Of a DNA stretch of 47,297 bases, positions 15,119 through 23,809 are shown in pieces. The notes beneath the pieces were generated by a model. That model did no database searches, was not told the DNA's origin, and saw nothing but the letters and a program-made list of their open reading frames with translations. Source of the DNA: Nocardia wallacei (GTDB taxonomy: Bacteria > Actinomycetota > Actinomycetes > Mycobacteriales > Mycobacteriaceae); contig NZ_JARWOP010000292.1 of assembly GCF_029868745.1 (NCBI RefSeq), positions 1 to 47,297 on the forward strand. The letters run 5' to 3'. The position numbers and the translations under genes were made by a program. Position 1 is the first letter of the stretch. The number at the start of each line of letters is the position of its first letter.

Positions 15119-16816
15119 GGCGGCGATGCGCTGGGAGAGTTGGTCGGCGGTGGCCAAAGCCGTTGGCGGGCCACCACATTCGCGGCGCAGCTCGCCGTGG
15201 ATGACGCCGTGCGGCTTGCCGGTGCGGTGGTGGTGCATGGCGACCAGGCTGTTGAGTTCGCGGCGCAATTCGCTGAGGCGGTCGGCGGTGGCGACGCGTT
15301 CGGCCGCGGCCGCGATGCTGGGGCCGGATTCCGCGCCGGCCGCCGCCGCGCTGCGCTCCTCGACCTGGCGGGTCTGGCGGTCGCGCAGCAGCGCGCGCAT
15401 CTGCTCGGCGTCGAGCAGGCCCGGGATGCCGAGGTAGTCGGCCTCCTCGTCGCTGCCCGCGAAGGTGGCGGTGCCGAACGAATCGCCGTCGTAGATCACC
15501 TGATCCAGTTCGGCGTCGGCGGCCAGCGCGACGAACTTCCGCTCCTCCTCGCCGGGCTCGTCCTGCTGCTTGTTGGCCTCGATCAGCAACTCGTCCTCGA
15601 GGCCGTTCTTCTCGCGATGCGGCTTGCCGATGACGTGATCGCGCTGGATCTCCAGCTGCGCGGCCAGGTCCAGCAGCACCGGCACGGAGGGCAGGAAGAC
15701 GCTCGCGGTCTCGCCGGCTCGGCGGGCGCGCACGAAACGGCCGATCGCCTGGGCGAAATACAGCGGCGTCGAGGCGCTGGTGGCATACACGCCGACGGCC
15801 AGGCGCGGCACGTCCACGCCCTCGGACACCATGCGCACCGCGACCATCCACGGATCGGTGCTCGCCGCGAACTCGCCGATCCGCTGGGAAGAGGTCGGAT
15901 CGTCGGACAGCACCAGCGCCGGCCGTGCCCCCGAGATGTGTTCGAGGAGTTCGGCGTAGTCGCGGGCCCGTTCCTGATCGGTGGCGATCACCAGGCCGCC
16001 CGCGTCGGGCATGCCCGTGGCGCGCAGCTGGCGCAGCCGGGTGTCGGCGGCGCCGAGCACCTTCGACATCCAGTCCCCGGCCGGGTCCAGCGCGGTGCGC
16101 CAGGCGCGCGCGGTCTGTTCGGCGCTCAGCGGCTCGCCCAGGCGCGCGGAGTACTCCTCCCCCGCGCTGTCGCGCCAGTGCGCGTCGCCGGAGTAGGCCA
16201 GGAAGACCACCGGCCGCACGACGCCGTCGGCGAGGGCCTCGGAGTAGCCGTAGGCGTAGTCGGCGCGCGAGCGCGGGAATCCGGACTCGTCGGACTCGTA
16301 GTTGACGAACGGAATCTGGGAATCGTCGCTGCGGAACGGGGTACCGGTGAGCGCCAGCCGCCGCGTCGCGTCGCCGAACGCCTCGGCGGCCGCGTCGCCC
16401 CAGCTCTTCGCGTCGCCGGCGTGGTGGATCTCGTCGAGGATCACCAGGGTGCGGCGGTTCTCGGTGCGGACGCGGTGCTTGAACGGATGCGACGCCACCT
16501 GCGCGTAGGTGACCACCACGCCGTGATAGTCGCCGGAGGTGCCGCCGGTGGAGTTGGAGAAGTTGGAGTCCAGCGCGATCCCGGCGCGCGCCGCCGCCGC
16601 CGACCACTGATGCTTGAGATGCTCGGTGGGCGCGACCACCGTCACCTGATCGACGGTGCGGTCGGCCAGCAGCTCGGAAGCCAGTCTCAGCGCGAACGTG
16701 GTCTTACCAGCACCCGGCGTCGCGACCGCGAGGAAGTCGCGTGGCTTCGTCGTCAGATATTTGGTGAGAGCCCTGCGCTGCCATGCACGTAACGAACCAG
16801 CACCACCCGAAGTCAC
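15104..16816 (-). CDS. Superfamily 2 DEAD/DEAH-box helicase
   Basis: A 570-residue SF2 helicase of the XPB/type-III-restriction-like group. It shows SLRAWQRRAL (Q-like), VATPGAGKTTFALRLA (Walker A), VVAPTEHLKHQW (Ia), VILDEIHHAGD (motif II, DEIH), LALTGTPFRSD (III), AVRMVSEGVDVPRLAVGVYAT (V) and QAIGRFVRARR (VI). Residues after about 400 form a charged helical tail. GTG 16816 (VTSGGAGSLRAWQ) is chosen because the family core begins there; the open frame continues upstream without coding character. Ribosome site is weak. It is probably a housekeeping DNA helicase of actinobacteria, role unproven. Confidence 0.9.
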   Translation of the reverse strand: MTSGGAGSLRAWQRRALTKYLTTKPRDFLAVATPGAGKTTFALRLASELLADRTVDQVTVVAPTEHLKHQWSAAAARAGIALDSNFSNSTGGTSGDYHGVVVTYAQVASHPFKHRVRTENRRTLVILDEIHHAGDAKSWGDAAAEAFGDATRRLALTGTPFRSDDSQIPFVNYESDESGFPRSRADYAYGYSEALADGVVRPVVFLAYSGDAHWRDSAGEEYSARLGEPLSAEQTARAWRTALDPAGDWMSKVLGAADTRLRQLRATGMPDAGGLVIATDQERARDYAELLEHISGARPALVLSDDPTSSQRIGEFAASTDPWMVAVRMVSEGVDVPRLAVGVYATSASTPLYFAQAIGRFVRARRAGETASVFLPSVPVLLDLAAQLEIQRDHVIGKPHREKNGLEDELLIEANKQQDEPGEEERKFVALAADAELDQVIYDGDSFGTATFAGSDEEADYLGIPGLLDAEQMRALLRDRQTRQVEERSAAAAGAESGPSIAAAAERVATADRLSELRRELNSLVAMHHHRTGKPHGVIHGELRRECGGPPTALATADQLSQRIAALRRM

Positions 16817-17090
16817 TCCACAGAGAGTAGCGACCCGCACCGACAGCAAGCCAATCGCATGCCGCCGGACCGCCCTGCGGGTCCCGGGTTCGCGCGGCCC
16901 CGGCAGTCCGGATCTCGGTGGCCACCGCTGGCTCCGCAGCGCTGCCCGCGGCGGCTCCGGAAACCCGGTGCGGGGCGTGAGCCGGGCGTGTCGCGCGCGG
17001 CGCGCCTGCCCACCGAACGGCGGTCGCCGAGCGACACGTTTCCCGGCCGTTCGCCTAATCGGCGCGGTCGTAGGTGATGCTGTAGGCACG

Positions 17091-18098
17091 ATGGACGCGC
17101 ACGAACCAACTCCGGACGACAGCGCCGCCCCGAGTCCGGGCGCGGCCGTGGGTCGGCGTGCCCGGCGCGCGCTGCACCGGACCTGGCAGCTCATCGCCCG
17201 GGTGGCGGCGAAGGCATGGGACGATTCGATCTTCGCCAAATCGGCGGCCGCGGCGTTCTGGCAGACGCTGTCGCTGGCGCCGCTGCTGCTGGGGTTGCTC
17301 GGCAGTCTCGGTTACGTGGGCGGCTGGTTCGGTCCCGACACCGTGCAGATCGTCGAGGGCAAAATCATCAGTTTCAGCCGAAACCTGTTCAGTCCCACCG
17401 TGGTCGACGACCTCATCGCCCCCACGGTCGCTGATGTGCTGGGGCGCGGGCGCGGCGCGGTGGTCTCGGTCGGTTTCGTGCTGTCGCTGTGGGCCGGTTC
17501 CTCGGCGATGGCGACCTTCGTCGATTCGATCGTCGCCGCGCACGATCAGCAGGACGCCCGGCATCCGGTGTGGCAGCGCATCTTCGCGCTGCTGCTGTAC
17601 GTGCTGTTCCTGGTGGTGTCCGTGTTCGTGCTGCCGCTGGTGGCGCTGGGCCCGACGCTCATCGGCCGGGCGCTGCCCGAGGGCTGGCGCGAGCCGGGGC
17701 TGCGGTTGCTGGACAGCTTCTACTACCCGGGAACCGCGCTGCTGCTCATCGTCGGGCTGACCACGCTCTACAAGCTCGCCCTGCACAAGTCGCTGCCGTG
17801 GCACCGGCTGTTCTGGGGCGCACTGGTGGCGGGCGTGTTCTTCATGGCCGCCAGCGACGGGCTGCGCCGGTATCTGGCCTGGGTGACCCGCACCGGCATC
17901 AGTTACGGCGCGCTGGCCACTCCGATCGCGTTCCTGCTGTTCACCTTCTTCCTCGGCTTCGCGGTCATCCTCGGCGCGGAATTCAATGCCGCCGTGCAGG
18001 AGTTCTGGCCCGCGCGCGCCACCCGCGTCGAGCAATTCAAGCGCTGGCTCGCCCGGCACCTGCAAGGCAAGTCGCAGCCGATGCGGATCGTTCCGTGA
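17091..18098 (+). CDS. YihY/BrkB-family integral membrane protein
   Basis: A 335-residue protein with a charged N-terminal segment (to about 45) and six membrane helices. Family hallmarks are KAWDDSIFAKSAAAAFWQTLSLAPLLLGLLGSLGY, SLWAGSSAMATFVDSIVAAHDQQDARHPVWQRIFALLLYV, LYKLALHKSLPWHRLFWGALVAGVFF and LGAEFNAAVQEFWP near the end. YihY/BrkB proteins were once called ribonuclease BN by mistake; their function is unclear, with transport proposed. ATG 17091 follows a poor ribosome site. About 270 bases of featureless DNA separate it from the divergent helicase gene. Confidence 0.9.
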   Translation: MDAHEPTPDDSAAPSPGAAVGRRARRALHRTWQLIARVAAKAWDDSIFAKSAAAAFWQTLSLAPLLLGLLGSLGYVGGWFGPDTVQIVEGKIISFSRNLFSPTVVDDLIAPTVADVLGRGRGAVVSVGFVLSLWAGSSAMATFVDSIVAAHDQQDARHPVWQRIFALLLYVLFLVVSVFVLPLVALGPTLIGRALPEGWREPGLRLLDSFYYPGTALLLIVGLTTLYKLALHKSLPWHRLFWGALVAGVFFMAASDGLRRYLAWVTRTGISYGALATPIAFLLFTFFLGFAVILGAEFNAAVQEFWPARATRVEQFKRWLARHLQGKSQPMRIVP

Positions 18099-18189
18099 TC
18101 GCTTTCGGTGTGCCCGGGTGTAGCTGGACATCGGTCTCGGATATAGCCGCGCGGCATCGCCGGCGGACGTATCGAGCGGCGGGCACGGG

Positions 18190-18393
18190 TCAACGCCATG
18201 GGCGCAGGATCCGGAACGTCACCGCCAATCCCAGAATTATCAACACAAATGCAATTGCAGATGTAAACCACGATTGCGTGAGCGTGGCTATTCCGCCCGT
18301 CAAAATCGAGCAGACCAGCAGAGACAGTGCGACAGACCCCTTCTCGACCCCACGGGCCCGGGCTTTCACTTCAGCCTTGCCGGTCGCGATCAC
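18190..18393 (-). CDS. Small two-helix membrane protein, function unknown
   Basis: A 67-residue product with a basic N-terminus (KAEVKARARGVEKG) and two predicted membrane helices (SVALSLLVCSILTGGIATL and FTSAIAFVLIILGLAVTFRIL). It starts at a GTG (18393) with only a weak GGGGC upstream. Base composition is lower in GC than the neighbours, which suggests transfer or relaxed selection. No family is recognised. It has no obvious operon partner; the flanking 90 and 170 bases hold no other gene. Confidence 0.55.
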   Translation of the reverse strand: MIATGKAEVKARARGVEKGSVALSLLVCSILTGGIATLTQSWFTSAIAFVLIILGLAVTFRILRPWR

Positions 18394-18562
18394 AGAGTGC
18401 CCCTATCGCAGAATTATCGGATCCGATATAGCACTTTTACTCACGCAACATTCATAACGCAACCTTGAGAATGTCGACATGCCGGAAACCGGGCGATCAC
18501 CGGCGAACGAGACATTTATTCGCTACTGCCGGGCACACATATCGGATCGCCCGGCAGGCGCC

Positions 18563-18973
18563 TCACAACAGACCGTGCCGGCGCGCGTTGGCGACCGCTT
18601 GCGCCCGGTTCCGCGCCTGCAGTTTCTGCATGACCGCGCGCAAATAAGACTTGACGGTATTGTTCGACAGCCCGAGCCGGGCGCCGATCTCACCATTGGT
18701 ATGGCCCGTCGCCACGAGCCGCAGCACATCGTACTCGCGCGGCGTGAGGGCGTCCGCGATATCTTCACGCCGATCGCCGTCCGCCCGGCGCGCCGCCTGC
18801 AACGCGGCCGTGGCGTTCTCGGTGTGCCGCTGCAGCCGGATCAGCCGCGCCCGCAACTCCGGATCGTCACCGGCGCGAACGACCAGTTCCGCTACACCGG
18901 AACCGATCTCGGACAACAGGACTCGCACGCTGCCGTGCGGATCGGCACCCGGTCCATCGTCAGTGACCGACAC
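18563..18973 (-). CDS. LuxR-type HTH regulator
   Basis: A short regulator ending in a complete LuxR/GerE domain: LTPREYDVLRLVATGHTNGEIGARLGLSNNTVKSYLRAVMQKLQARNRAQAVANARRHGLL. The preceding ~70 residues form a helical segment without a receiver or PAS motif. GTG 18973 (VSVTDDGPGADPHG) is chosen, with GCGAGG 8 bases upstream. A TTG at 19060 would add 29 residues with an odd Cys-rich string (CCTRCQFDDC), but it would run through the direct repeats of the shared promoter region. It is divergent from the XRE-cupin operon and could regulate it. Confidence 0.8.
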   Translation of the reverse strand: MSVTDDGPGADPHGSVRVLLSEIGSGVAELVVRAGDDPELRARLIRLQRHTENATAALQAARRADGDRREDIADALTPREYDVLRLVATGHTNGEIGARLGLSNNTVKSYLRAVMQKLQARNRAQAVANARRHGLL

Positions 18974-19029
18974 CGCGACCTCGCAATCGTCGAACTGGCA
19001 CCGAGTACAGCATCGATGAAGATCGTTGT

Positions 19030-19067
19030 CAATCAGTGAAGGAAACTCATATCCAATCAATGAAGGG
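19030..19067. promoter_or_regulatory. Direct repeat upstream of the XRE-cupin operon
   Basis: CAATCAGTGAAGGA (19030-19043) and CAATCAATGAAGGG (19054-19067) are near-identical copies 24 bases apart, lying between the LuxR-type gene and the XRE-cupin gene. Spacing of about two helical turns suits a pair of regulator sites. Confidence 0.45.
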
Positions 19068-19119
19068 ACCGGATGAACTGCTACGCTCCGTCGGTCGCAC
19101 GACGAGGAGTGAAGAGGCC

Positions 19120-19692
19120 ATGCGGAAGAAGCCGCTGGCGGAGCAGGACGCCGACCAGCTCCGCGAACTCGGCAGGGTTATCCGGTCGGTCCGGCGCGGC
19201 ATGCTCAGCCTCGAGGGCCTGGCCCAGCGCGCCGACATCAGCGCGGGCCAGTTGAGTCAGATCGAGAACGGCACCGGAAATCCCACGGTGGAGGTGCTGC
19301 TGCGGATTGCCGACACCCTCGGCATGGATCTCACCGAGCTCGTCGAACAACCGCCGGCCCGGCGAACCCTCGTGGTGCGCGCCGGGGAACGCCGCCGGTA
19401 TCAGCCGCCCGCGATCGACCACGACATCGAGCTGCTGACACCGGTGATCGGGCACGAGCTGGGCGTGGCCTTCGCCGTGTTGCAGCCGGGGGAAGCCCGC
19501 GACGCGCGCTCGCAGGTGCACGGCGACGTGCTGTACTACGTGGTGGCCGGTGCGCTGGAGATCGTCAAGGACGGCATCGAATACCTTCTGCACGTGGGTG
19601 ATTCGCTGTTCATCTCGTTCCCGCACCGCCTCTCCGCCGCCAACGCCGAACCGGTGGAGCACCTGGCGGTGTTCCGGCCGGAGGCCGAGTGA
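19120..19692 (+). CDS. XRE-family regulator with C-terminal cupin (first of a tandem pair)
   Basis: The 190-residue protein has an HTH_XRE at about 16-70 (LGRVIRSVRRGMLSLEGLAQRADISAGQLSQIENGTGNPTVEVLLRIADTLGMDLTELV) and a small cupin sensor at about 105-185 (HGDVLYYVVAGALEIVKDGIEYLLHVGDSLFISFPHRLSAAN). Such proteins usually bind a small ligand in the cupin and control adjacent catabolic or detoxification genes. ATG 19120 follows GAAGAGG; two upstream in-frame starts fall among the promoter repeats. Its TGA overlaps the ATG of the next gene (TGATG), so both are made from one transcript. Confidence 0.9.
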   Translation: MRKKPLAEQDADQLRELGRVIRSVRRGMLSLEGLAQRADISAGQLSQIENGTGNPTVEVLLRIADTLGMDLTELVEQPPARRTLVVRAGERRRYQPPAIDHDIELLTPVIGHELGVAFAVLQPGEARDARSQVHGDVLYYVVAGALEIVKDGIEYLLHVGDSLFISFPHRLSAANAEPVEHLAVFRPEAE

Positions 19693-20306
19693 TGTCGAGC
19701 GAGGATACCGCCGCGGCGCGCGCCCGGCTGGTGCACCGGATCGGGCACCGCATCCGAGAGCTGCGCCGCAACCGGATGACCCTCGCGCAGCTGGCGCAGG
19801 CGAGCAACGTCAGCATCGGGTTGCTGAGCCGCTTGGAGAACGGCGTCGGCAATCCGACGTTCGCGGCGCTCGGTTCGATCGCGCGGGCGCTGGACGTCGG
19901 CGTCTACGCCTTCTTCGAATCGCCTTCGGATGCTCCCGCCGTCATCCGGGGCGCCGATCGCGTCACCCTGCGCCGGACACCGGCGGATCCCGAACTCGAA
20001 CTGCTGGCGCCGAGCTTCTCGAGTCGCATCGTCGGGGTGCTCATGACCTTGCCGCCCGGTTGCGGTCCCGACGCCCTGAGCGTCGCGGGTTCGGGACGCC
20101 AGTACGAAATCGTGGTGAGCGGTCCGGTCCGGTATCGCATCGAGCACGAGGTGCACGACCTCGAGACCGGCGACTTCATCGTGTTCGAGACCGGCCGCCC
20201 GCACGCCCGGCACAACCCCAGCGACACGGGCACGGCCCGGATCATGTGCTTCGCGACCGAAGCCAGGCTGGGCACCTACTTCCCGGGCGAGTCCGCGACG
20301 GAATGA
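19692..20306 (+). CDS. XRE-family regulator with C-terminal cupin (second of the pair)
   Basis: A 204-residue paralogue of the preceding protein: HTH at about 18-72 (IGHRIRELRRNRMTLAQLAQASNVSIGLLSRLENGVGNPTFAALGSIARALDVGVYAFF) and a cupin at about 110-190 (ESVAGSGRQYEIV-type strand, VHDLETGDFIVFETGRPHARHNPSDTGTARIMCF). The two proteins share domain order but little cupin sequence, suggesting different ligands or a heterodimer (inference). The ATG at 19692 overlaps the upstream stop by one base. The P450 gene follows after 105 bases and is the likely regulated target. Confidence 0.9.
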   Translation: MSSEDTAAARARLVHRIGHRIRELRRNRMTLAQLAQASNVSIGLLSRLENGVGNPTFAALGSIARALDVGVYAFFESPSDAPAVIRGADRVTLRRTPADPELELLAPSFSSRIVGVLMTLPPGCGPDALSVAGSGRQYEIVVSGPVRYRIEHEVHDLETGDFIVFETGRPHARHNPSDTGTARIMCFATEARLGTYFPGESATE

Positions 20307-20411
20307 CAGCGGTACACCCGTTCGGGTGTGCCGGACGGCACCGTCGGCGTGGTCTACTCCAATTCGGTAGCGGCACAGCCTATTCCGTGACCGAAACGAG
20401 GAACATCCATC

Positions 20412-21611
20412 ATGACGATCGCCGATACGGCCGACCTCGGCCACGACCCGTACCCCTTCTTCGCCGCACTGCGCCGAGCCGGAGACATCTGCGAGGGCAC
20501 GGTCATGGACCTGTCCCGGCTGCCCGAGTCCGCCCGTAACCGCCACTGCTACATGGCCGTGTCCTACGAGGCGGTCAGCGCCGTGCTGCGGGACAGCCGC
20601 GGCTTCAACTCCAGGAACTACGACGCCACCATCGGAACCCTGATGGGACCGACCATCCTCGCGATGGAGGGCGACCGGCACCGCGCGCACCGCGATCTGG
20701 TGGCCGCCGCGTTCAAGTCCCGGTCGCTGGCCGCCTGGGAACCCGCCATCGTGCGGCCGATCTGCACCCAACTCCTCGACGAGGTCGCCGCCACCGGGCA
20801 CGCGGACCTGGTGCGGGACTTCACCTTCGAGTTCCCCACCCGCGTGATCGCGCGACTGCTGGGGCTGCCGGAGGAGGACATGTCGTTCTTCCGTGCCCGC
20901 GCGATCGAGTTGCTCACCTACAACGTCGACTATGCGCGCGGCATGAAAGCCGCTGCGGCGCTGGGTGATTACTTCCTCGAACAGATCGGCCGACGGCGTT
21001 CGGCGCCGACCGCCGACATCATCGGCGACCTGGTGACCGCCGAGGTCGACGGCGAGCGGCTGAGCGACGACGCGATCTGCTCGTTCCTGCGACTGCTGCT
21101 GCTCGCGGGGCTGGAAACCACCTACCGGTCCTCGGGCAATCTCCTGTTCCACCTACTGCGGCATCCGGATCAGTTCGACCTGCTGCGCCGGGACCGCGAT
21201 CTGATCCCCGCGGCGATCGAGGAGGGCCTGCGTTACGAGACGCCGCTGACGTCGATCCAGCGGCACGCCACCACCGACGTGGAGGTGCTCGGCGTCCGAA
21301 TTCCGGCGGGTGCGGTCATCGACGTCTGCCTGGCCTCGGCGAACCGGGACGAGCGCCGCTGGGAGCGCGCCGAGGAGTTCGACATCATGCGGAAGCGCTT
21401 GCCGCACATCAGTTTCGCGTCCGGCGCGCATACCTGCCTGGGCCTGAACCTGGCCCGCATGGAAACTCGCGTCGCCATGGAATGCCTGCTGGATCGGCTG
21501 CCGAACCTGACCCTCGTGCCGGACCAGGACACCCGGCCGCACGGGCACCCGTTCCGCTCGCCCCGCACGCTGCCGGTGACCTTCGACAGCGATCCGTCCC
21601 CGACGGGTTGA
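20412..21611 (+). CDS. Cytochrome P450
   Basis: A 399-residue soluble bacterial P450. The I-helix carries LLLAGLETTYRSSG (the AGxET oxygen-activation motif), the K-helix has EEGLRYETPL (ExxR), and the heme loop is SFASGAHTCLGLNLARME with the ligand Cys at about 342 (FxxGxHxCxG). The FG-loop and N-terminus are typical of class I enzymes that need a ferredoxin; none is adjacent. GAGGAAC precedes the ATG by about 8 bases. Location behind two XRE-cupin regulators suggests substrate-inducible oxidation, but the substrate is not readable. Confidence 0.95.
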   Translation: MTIADTADLGHDPYPFFAALRRAGDICEGTVMDLSRLPESARNRHCYMAVSYEAVSAVLRDSRGFNSRNYDATIGTLMGPTILAMEGDRHRAHRDLVAAAFKSRSLAAWEPAIVRPICTQLLDEVAATGHADLVRDFTFEFPTRVIARLLGLPEEDMSFFRARAIELLTYNVDYARGMKAAAALGDYFLEQIGRRRSAPTADIIGDLVTAEVDGERLSDDAICSFLRLLLLAGLETTYRSSGNLLFHLLRHPDQFDLLRRDRDLIPAAIEEGLRYETPLTSIQRHATTDVEVLGVRIPAGAVIDVCLASANRDERRWERAEEFDIMRKRLPHISFASGAHTCLGLNLARMETRVAMECLLDRLPNLTLVPDQDTRPHGHPFRSPRTLPVTFDSDPSPTG

Positions 21612-21612
21612 C

Positions 21613-21625
21613 GCCCGATCCGGGC
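21613..21625 (+). terminator. Weak hairpin after the P450 gene
   Basis: GCCCG-ATC-CGGGC lies just past the P450 stop codon. The 5-bp stem has no T tract, so it is at best a weak terminator. Confidence 0.25.
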
Positions 21626-21721
21626 TTGCCCGCTGTCCCCTGGTTCCCGCCGATCCGAGTACCGGAAAATGTCCGCATGGAGCGCCGACCGTGCACTCTA
21701 GCGCGCCGAGACCGGTGGGCG

Positions 21722-22683
21722 CTACAGGTCATCGACCCCTTGCGCGAGGGCCTGGAGCAGCCAGTGCTGGGCGTCACCGACGGTGACGGTCCCGGTGACC
21801 TCGCTGGTGAGCTGCCAGTAGCGCGGGATGCGATGGTCGGAAATCCTTGCGCCGCATAATAGTTGCCGCCGGAAGCGGGGCGTGTCGCGTTCCTCTCGCG
21901 CGGTGGCGTGCGCATCGACGAACCGGTCGAGTTCGGGGCCGGGTCGGGGAGGCTGGTTCGCGGCGAGCAACCGGCCCACGGCCTCGCACGCCTCCCCACC
22001 CCGAGCAGCAGCGCCCGCTCATGTCGGACCCGCGCCGTATCCGGCTCGGCCGCACCGTTCCTGGTATCGGGCAGTTCGCCCGACTGCCGCAGCCGCCGCG
22101 CCATCGCGACACGGAAGGTGGAATCGGCTGCCAGGGTGGACAATTCGGCGTAGGCCAGGACGTGCCGGGGTTCCGGCGCGGTCGGCAGGGCGGGCACGTG
22201 CATCGCGAGGAACGCCTCGACCGTCGCGGGCGGTAAAGGGGTGAGCACGCGCCGCCAGAACGCCACGACCGTATCTCGGGCGCCGCGCCGATCCGCCACG
22301 GCGGCAAGCAGTTCCAGGTGCGCGGCCTGCGCGGCGGGCGGCGCGGATTCCACGGCGAGGAGGGCGGCGCGACGCCAGGTCAGTACGGCCAGTTCGGCAT
22401 CGAGCGCATCGCGTTCGGCGGCGACCGCGGCGGGGATCGTGGTGGTACCGGCCAGGACGTCCACGATCGCGGCGAGACCGAGTCCGAGGGCCCGGAGGCG
22501 GCGCACGAGCAGCAGCCGATCGACGGCGACGGCCGGGTCGAACACGCGGTGCCCGCCCGAAGTGCGCCGCGACTCCAGCACCGCTTCGTCGCAATAGAAA
22601 CGGATGGTGCGCACCGGGACTCCGGTCCGCCGCGACAGCTCGCCGATGCCGATCGGTCCGCCGCCGGATGTGTTGTGGGTCAC
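21722..22683 (-). pseudogene. MerR-family regulator interrupted by a one-base frameshift
   Basis: The N-terminal part (from GTG 22683) has a clear MerR HTH: IGIGELSRRTGVPVRTIRFYCDEAVLESRRTSGGHRVFDPAVAVDRLLLVRRLRALGLGLAAIVDVL. The frame runs correctly to HERALLLGVG, then loses family-like sequence and continues to 21409 as unlikely protein. The next frame resumes with EACEAVGRLLAANQPPRPGPELDRFVDAHATAREERDTPRFRRQL and ends at 21722. One base missing from the CCCC run at 21994-21997 would explain it, giving an intact protein of about 320 residues. It is a recent mutation or a sequencing error. Confidence 0.8.
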
Positions 22684-22690
22684 GATCGCT

Positions 22691-22729
22691 GGAACCTCCA
22701 CCTCGGTGGAGTTCCTACCGTACCGGTAC
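22691..22729. promoter_or_regulatory. MerR-type dyad between the MerR gene and the DinB-like gene
   Basis: GGAACCTCCACC (22691-22702) faces GGTGGAGTTCC (22705-22715), a long inverted repeat with one bulged base, and a perfect palindrome GTACCGGTAC sits at 22720-22729. A CTCCACC/GGTGGAG dyad in a promoter is typical of MerR-family operators. Confidence 0.6.
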
Positions 22730-22752
22730 ACCCCCGGACGATGGAGCGAGCG

Positions 22753-23397
22753 ATGACGATGACCACCGAAGATCTCTGGCGCGCTGTGGCGGCCGAGCGC
22801 ACGACCCTGGCCGACCTGCTGGAGACGCTGTCGGAAGACCAGTGGGAGCACGGCTCGCTCTGCGCGGACTGGCGCGTGCGGGATGTGGTCGCGCATGTCG
22901 TGCTGTCCGCCTCCGCCGGGCCGGGACTGCTGCTGGTCAGCCTGATTCGCGCCCGCGGCAATCTGCACCGGATGATCCGCGACACCGCCATCCGCCACGC
23001 CGACCGGACACCGACCGCAGCGTTACTCGGTCAGCTGCGCGACAGCATCGGGCAGCGCCGGACGGCGCCGGGCACCACACCCGCCGACCGCCTGATGGAC
23101 CTGCTCGTGCACGGCCAGGACATCGCAATCCCGCTCGGGATCTCCCGCCCTGTGCCGGTCGCCGCCGCGCACGCCGCCCTGGACCGAGTCTGGAACACGG
23201 GAATGTCCAGCTGCCACAAGACCTTCGGCGGTTTCCGCCTGGCGGCCACCGATACCGAGTGGAGCACCGGCGACGGCCCCCTCATCGAGGGCCCCGCCAC
23301 CGCCCTCCTACTCCTGCTCACCGGCCGCCCCGCCGCCCACGAACACCTCACCGGCGACGGCGTCACGCACCTGCTCGCCGCCGACCGCGCCGGGTGA
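22753..23397 (+). CDS. Maleylpyruvate isomerase-family (DinB-fold) protein
   Basis: A 214-residue protein of the TIGR03083-like actinobacterial family: an N-terminal four-helix bundle with TLADLLETLSEDQWEHGSLCADWRVRDVVAHVV (metal-ligand His) and DLLVHGQDIAIPLG in the middle, plus a C-terminal strand-rich part (FRLAATDTEWSTGDGPLIEGPATALLLLLTGR). Homologues include mycothiol-dependent maleylpyruvate isomerase, but most members have unknown substrates. ATG 22753 is chosen because GGAG lies 7 bases upstream; an ATG at 22741 has no ribosome site. It is divergent from the broken MerR gene across a clear dyad. Confidence 0.85.
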   Translation: MTMTTEDLWRAVAAERTTLADLLETLSEDQWEHGSLCADWRVRDVVAHVVLSASAGPGLLLVSLIRARGNLHRMIRDTAIRHADRTPTAALLGQLRDSIGQRRTAPGTTPADRLMDLLVHGQDIAIPLGISRPVPVAAAHAALDRVWNTGMSSCHKTFGGFRLAATDTEWSTGDGPLIEGPATALLLLLTGRPAAHEHLTGDGVTHLLAADRAG

Positions 23398-23424
23398 TCG
23401 CCACCGAGCCTTGACGCACCACAC

Positions 23425-23755
23425 GCACCCAGCGACCAAAGACAGGCTTCACCCCGCCATACGCGCCCAATGATCGGCATGCCTGACCATTCCGCCACAC
23501 GCGGCCAGGGATCAGCGCGCTCGAGTCACCGCGCCACACGCGGCCAGGGATCAGCACGCCCAGGCCACCACGCCATACCCGGCCAGGGATCAGCACGCCC
23601 GAGTCACCCCGCCACACGCGGCCAGGGATCAGCACGCCCAGGCCACCACGCCACACGCGGCCAGGGATCAGCACGCCCAGGCCACCACGCCACATGCGGC
23701 TAGGGATCGGCGTGCCCGAGTCAGCAACGCTCTACGTACCCAAGGATCGGTGCAC
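23425..23755. repeat. 39-bp tandem repeat array (minisatellite)
   Basis: Units beginning GGCCAGGGATCAGC start at 23503, 23542, 23581, 23620, 23659 and 23698, exactly 39 bases apart, with degenerate units on either side (GCGCCCAATGATCGG near 23464 and CCAAGGATCGG near 23740). A period of 13 codons leaves one minus-strand frame open, encoding a repeated VWRGGLGVLIPGR, but there is no ribosome site or family match, so it is treated as non-coding. The array fills the gap between the DinB-like gene and the ArsR gene. Confidence 0.9.
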
Positions 23756-23809
23756 CCGGTCTCACCCGGTGAGGTAGTGCGATTGTCGGTGGGGCGGGGC
23801 GGGGTGTGG

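Noticed and set aside
18974..19060. Longer start for the LuxR-type protein (TTG 19060)
   Set aside because: It would add a Cys-rich string with no family match and would cover the direct repeats of the shared promoter region.
21409..21721. Continuation of the MerR frame into the P450 gene
   Set aside because: After the frameshift the encoded residues lose family similarity and overlap a well-supported P450 on the other strand.
23363..23695. Repeat-encoded protein with VWRGGLGVLIPGR units
   Set aside because: No ribosome site, no recognised domain, and the open frame follows from a repeat length divisible by three.
23503..23710. CRISPR array
   Set aside because: The units are contiguous near-identical 39-mers with no unique spacers, and no cas gene is nearby, so this is a minisatellite.
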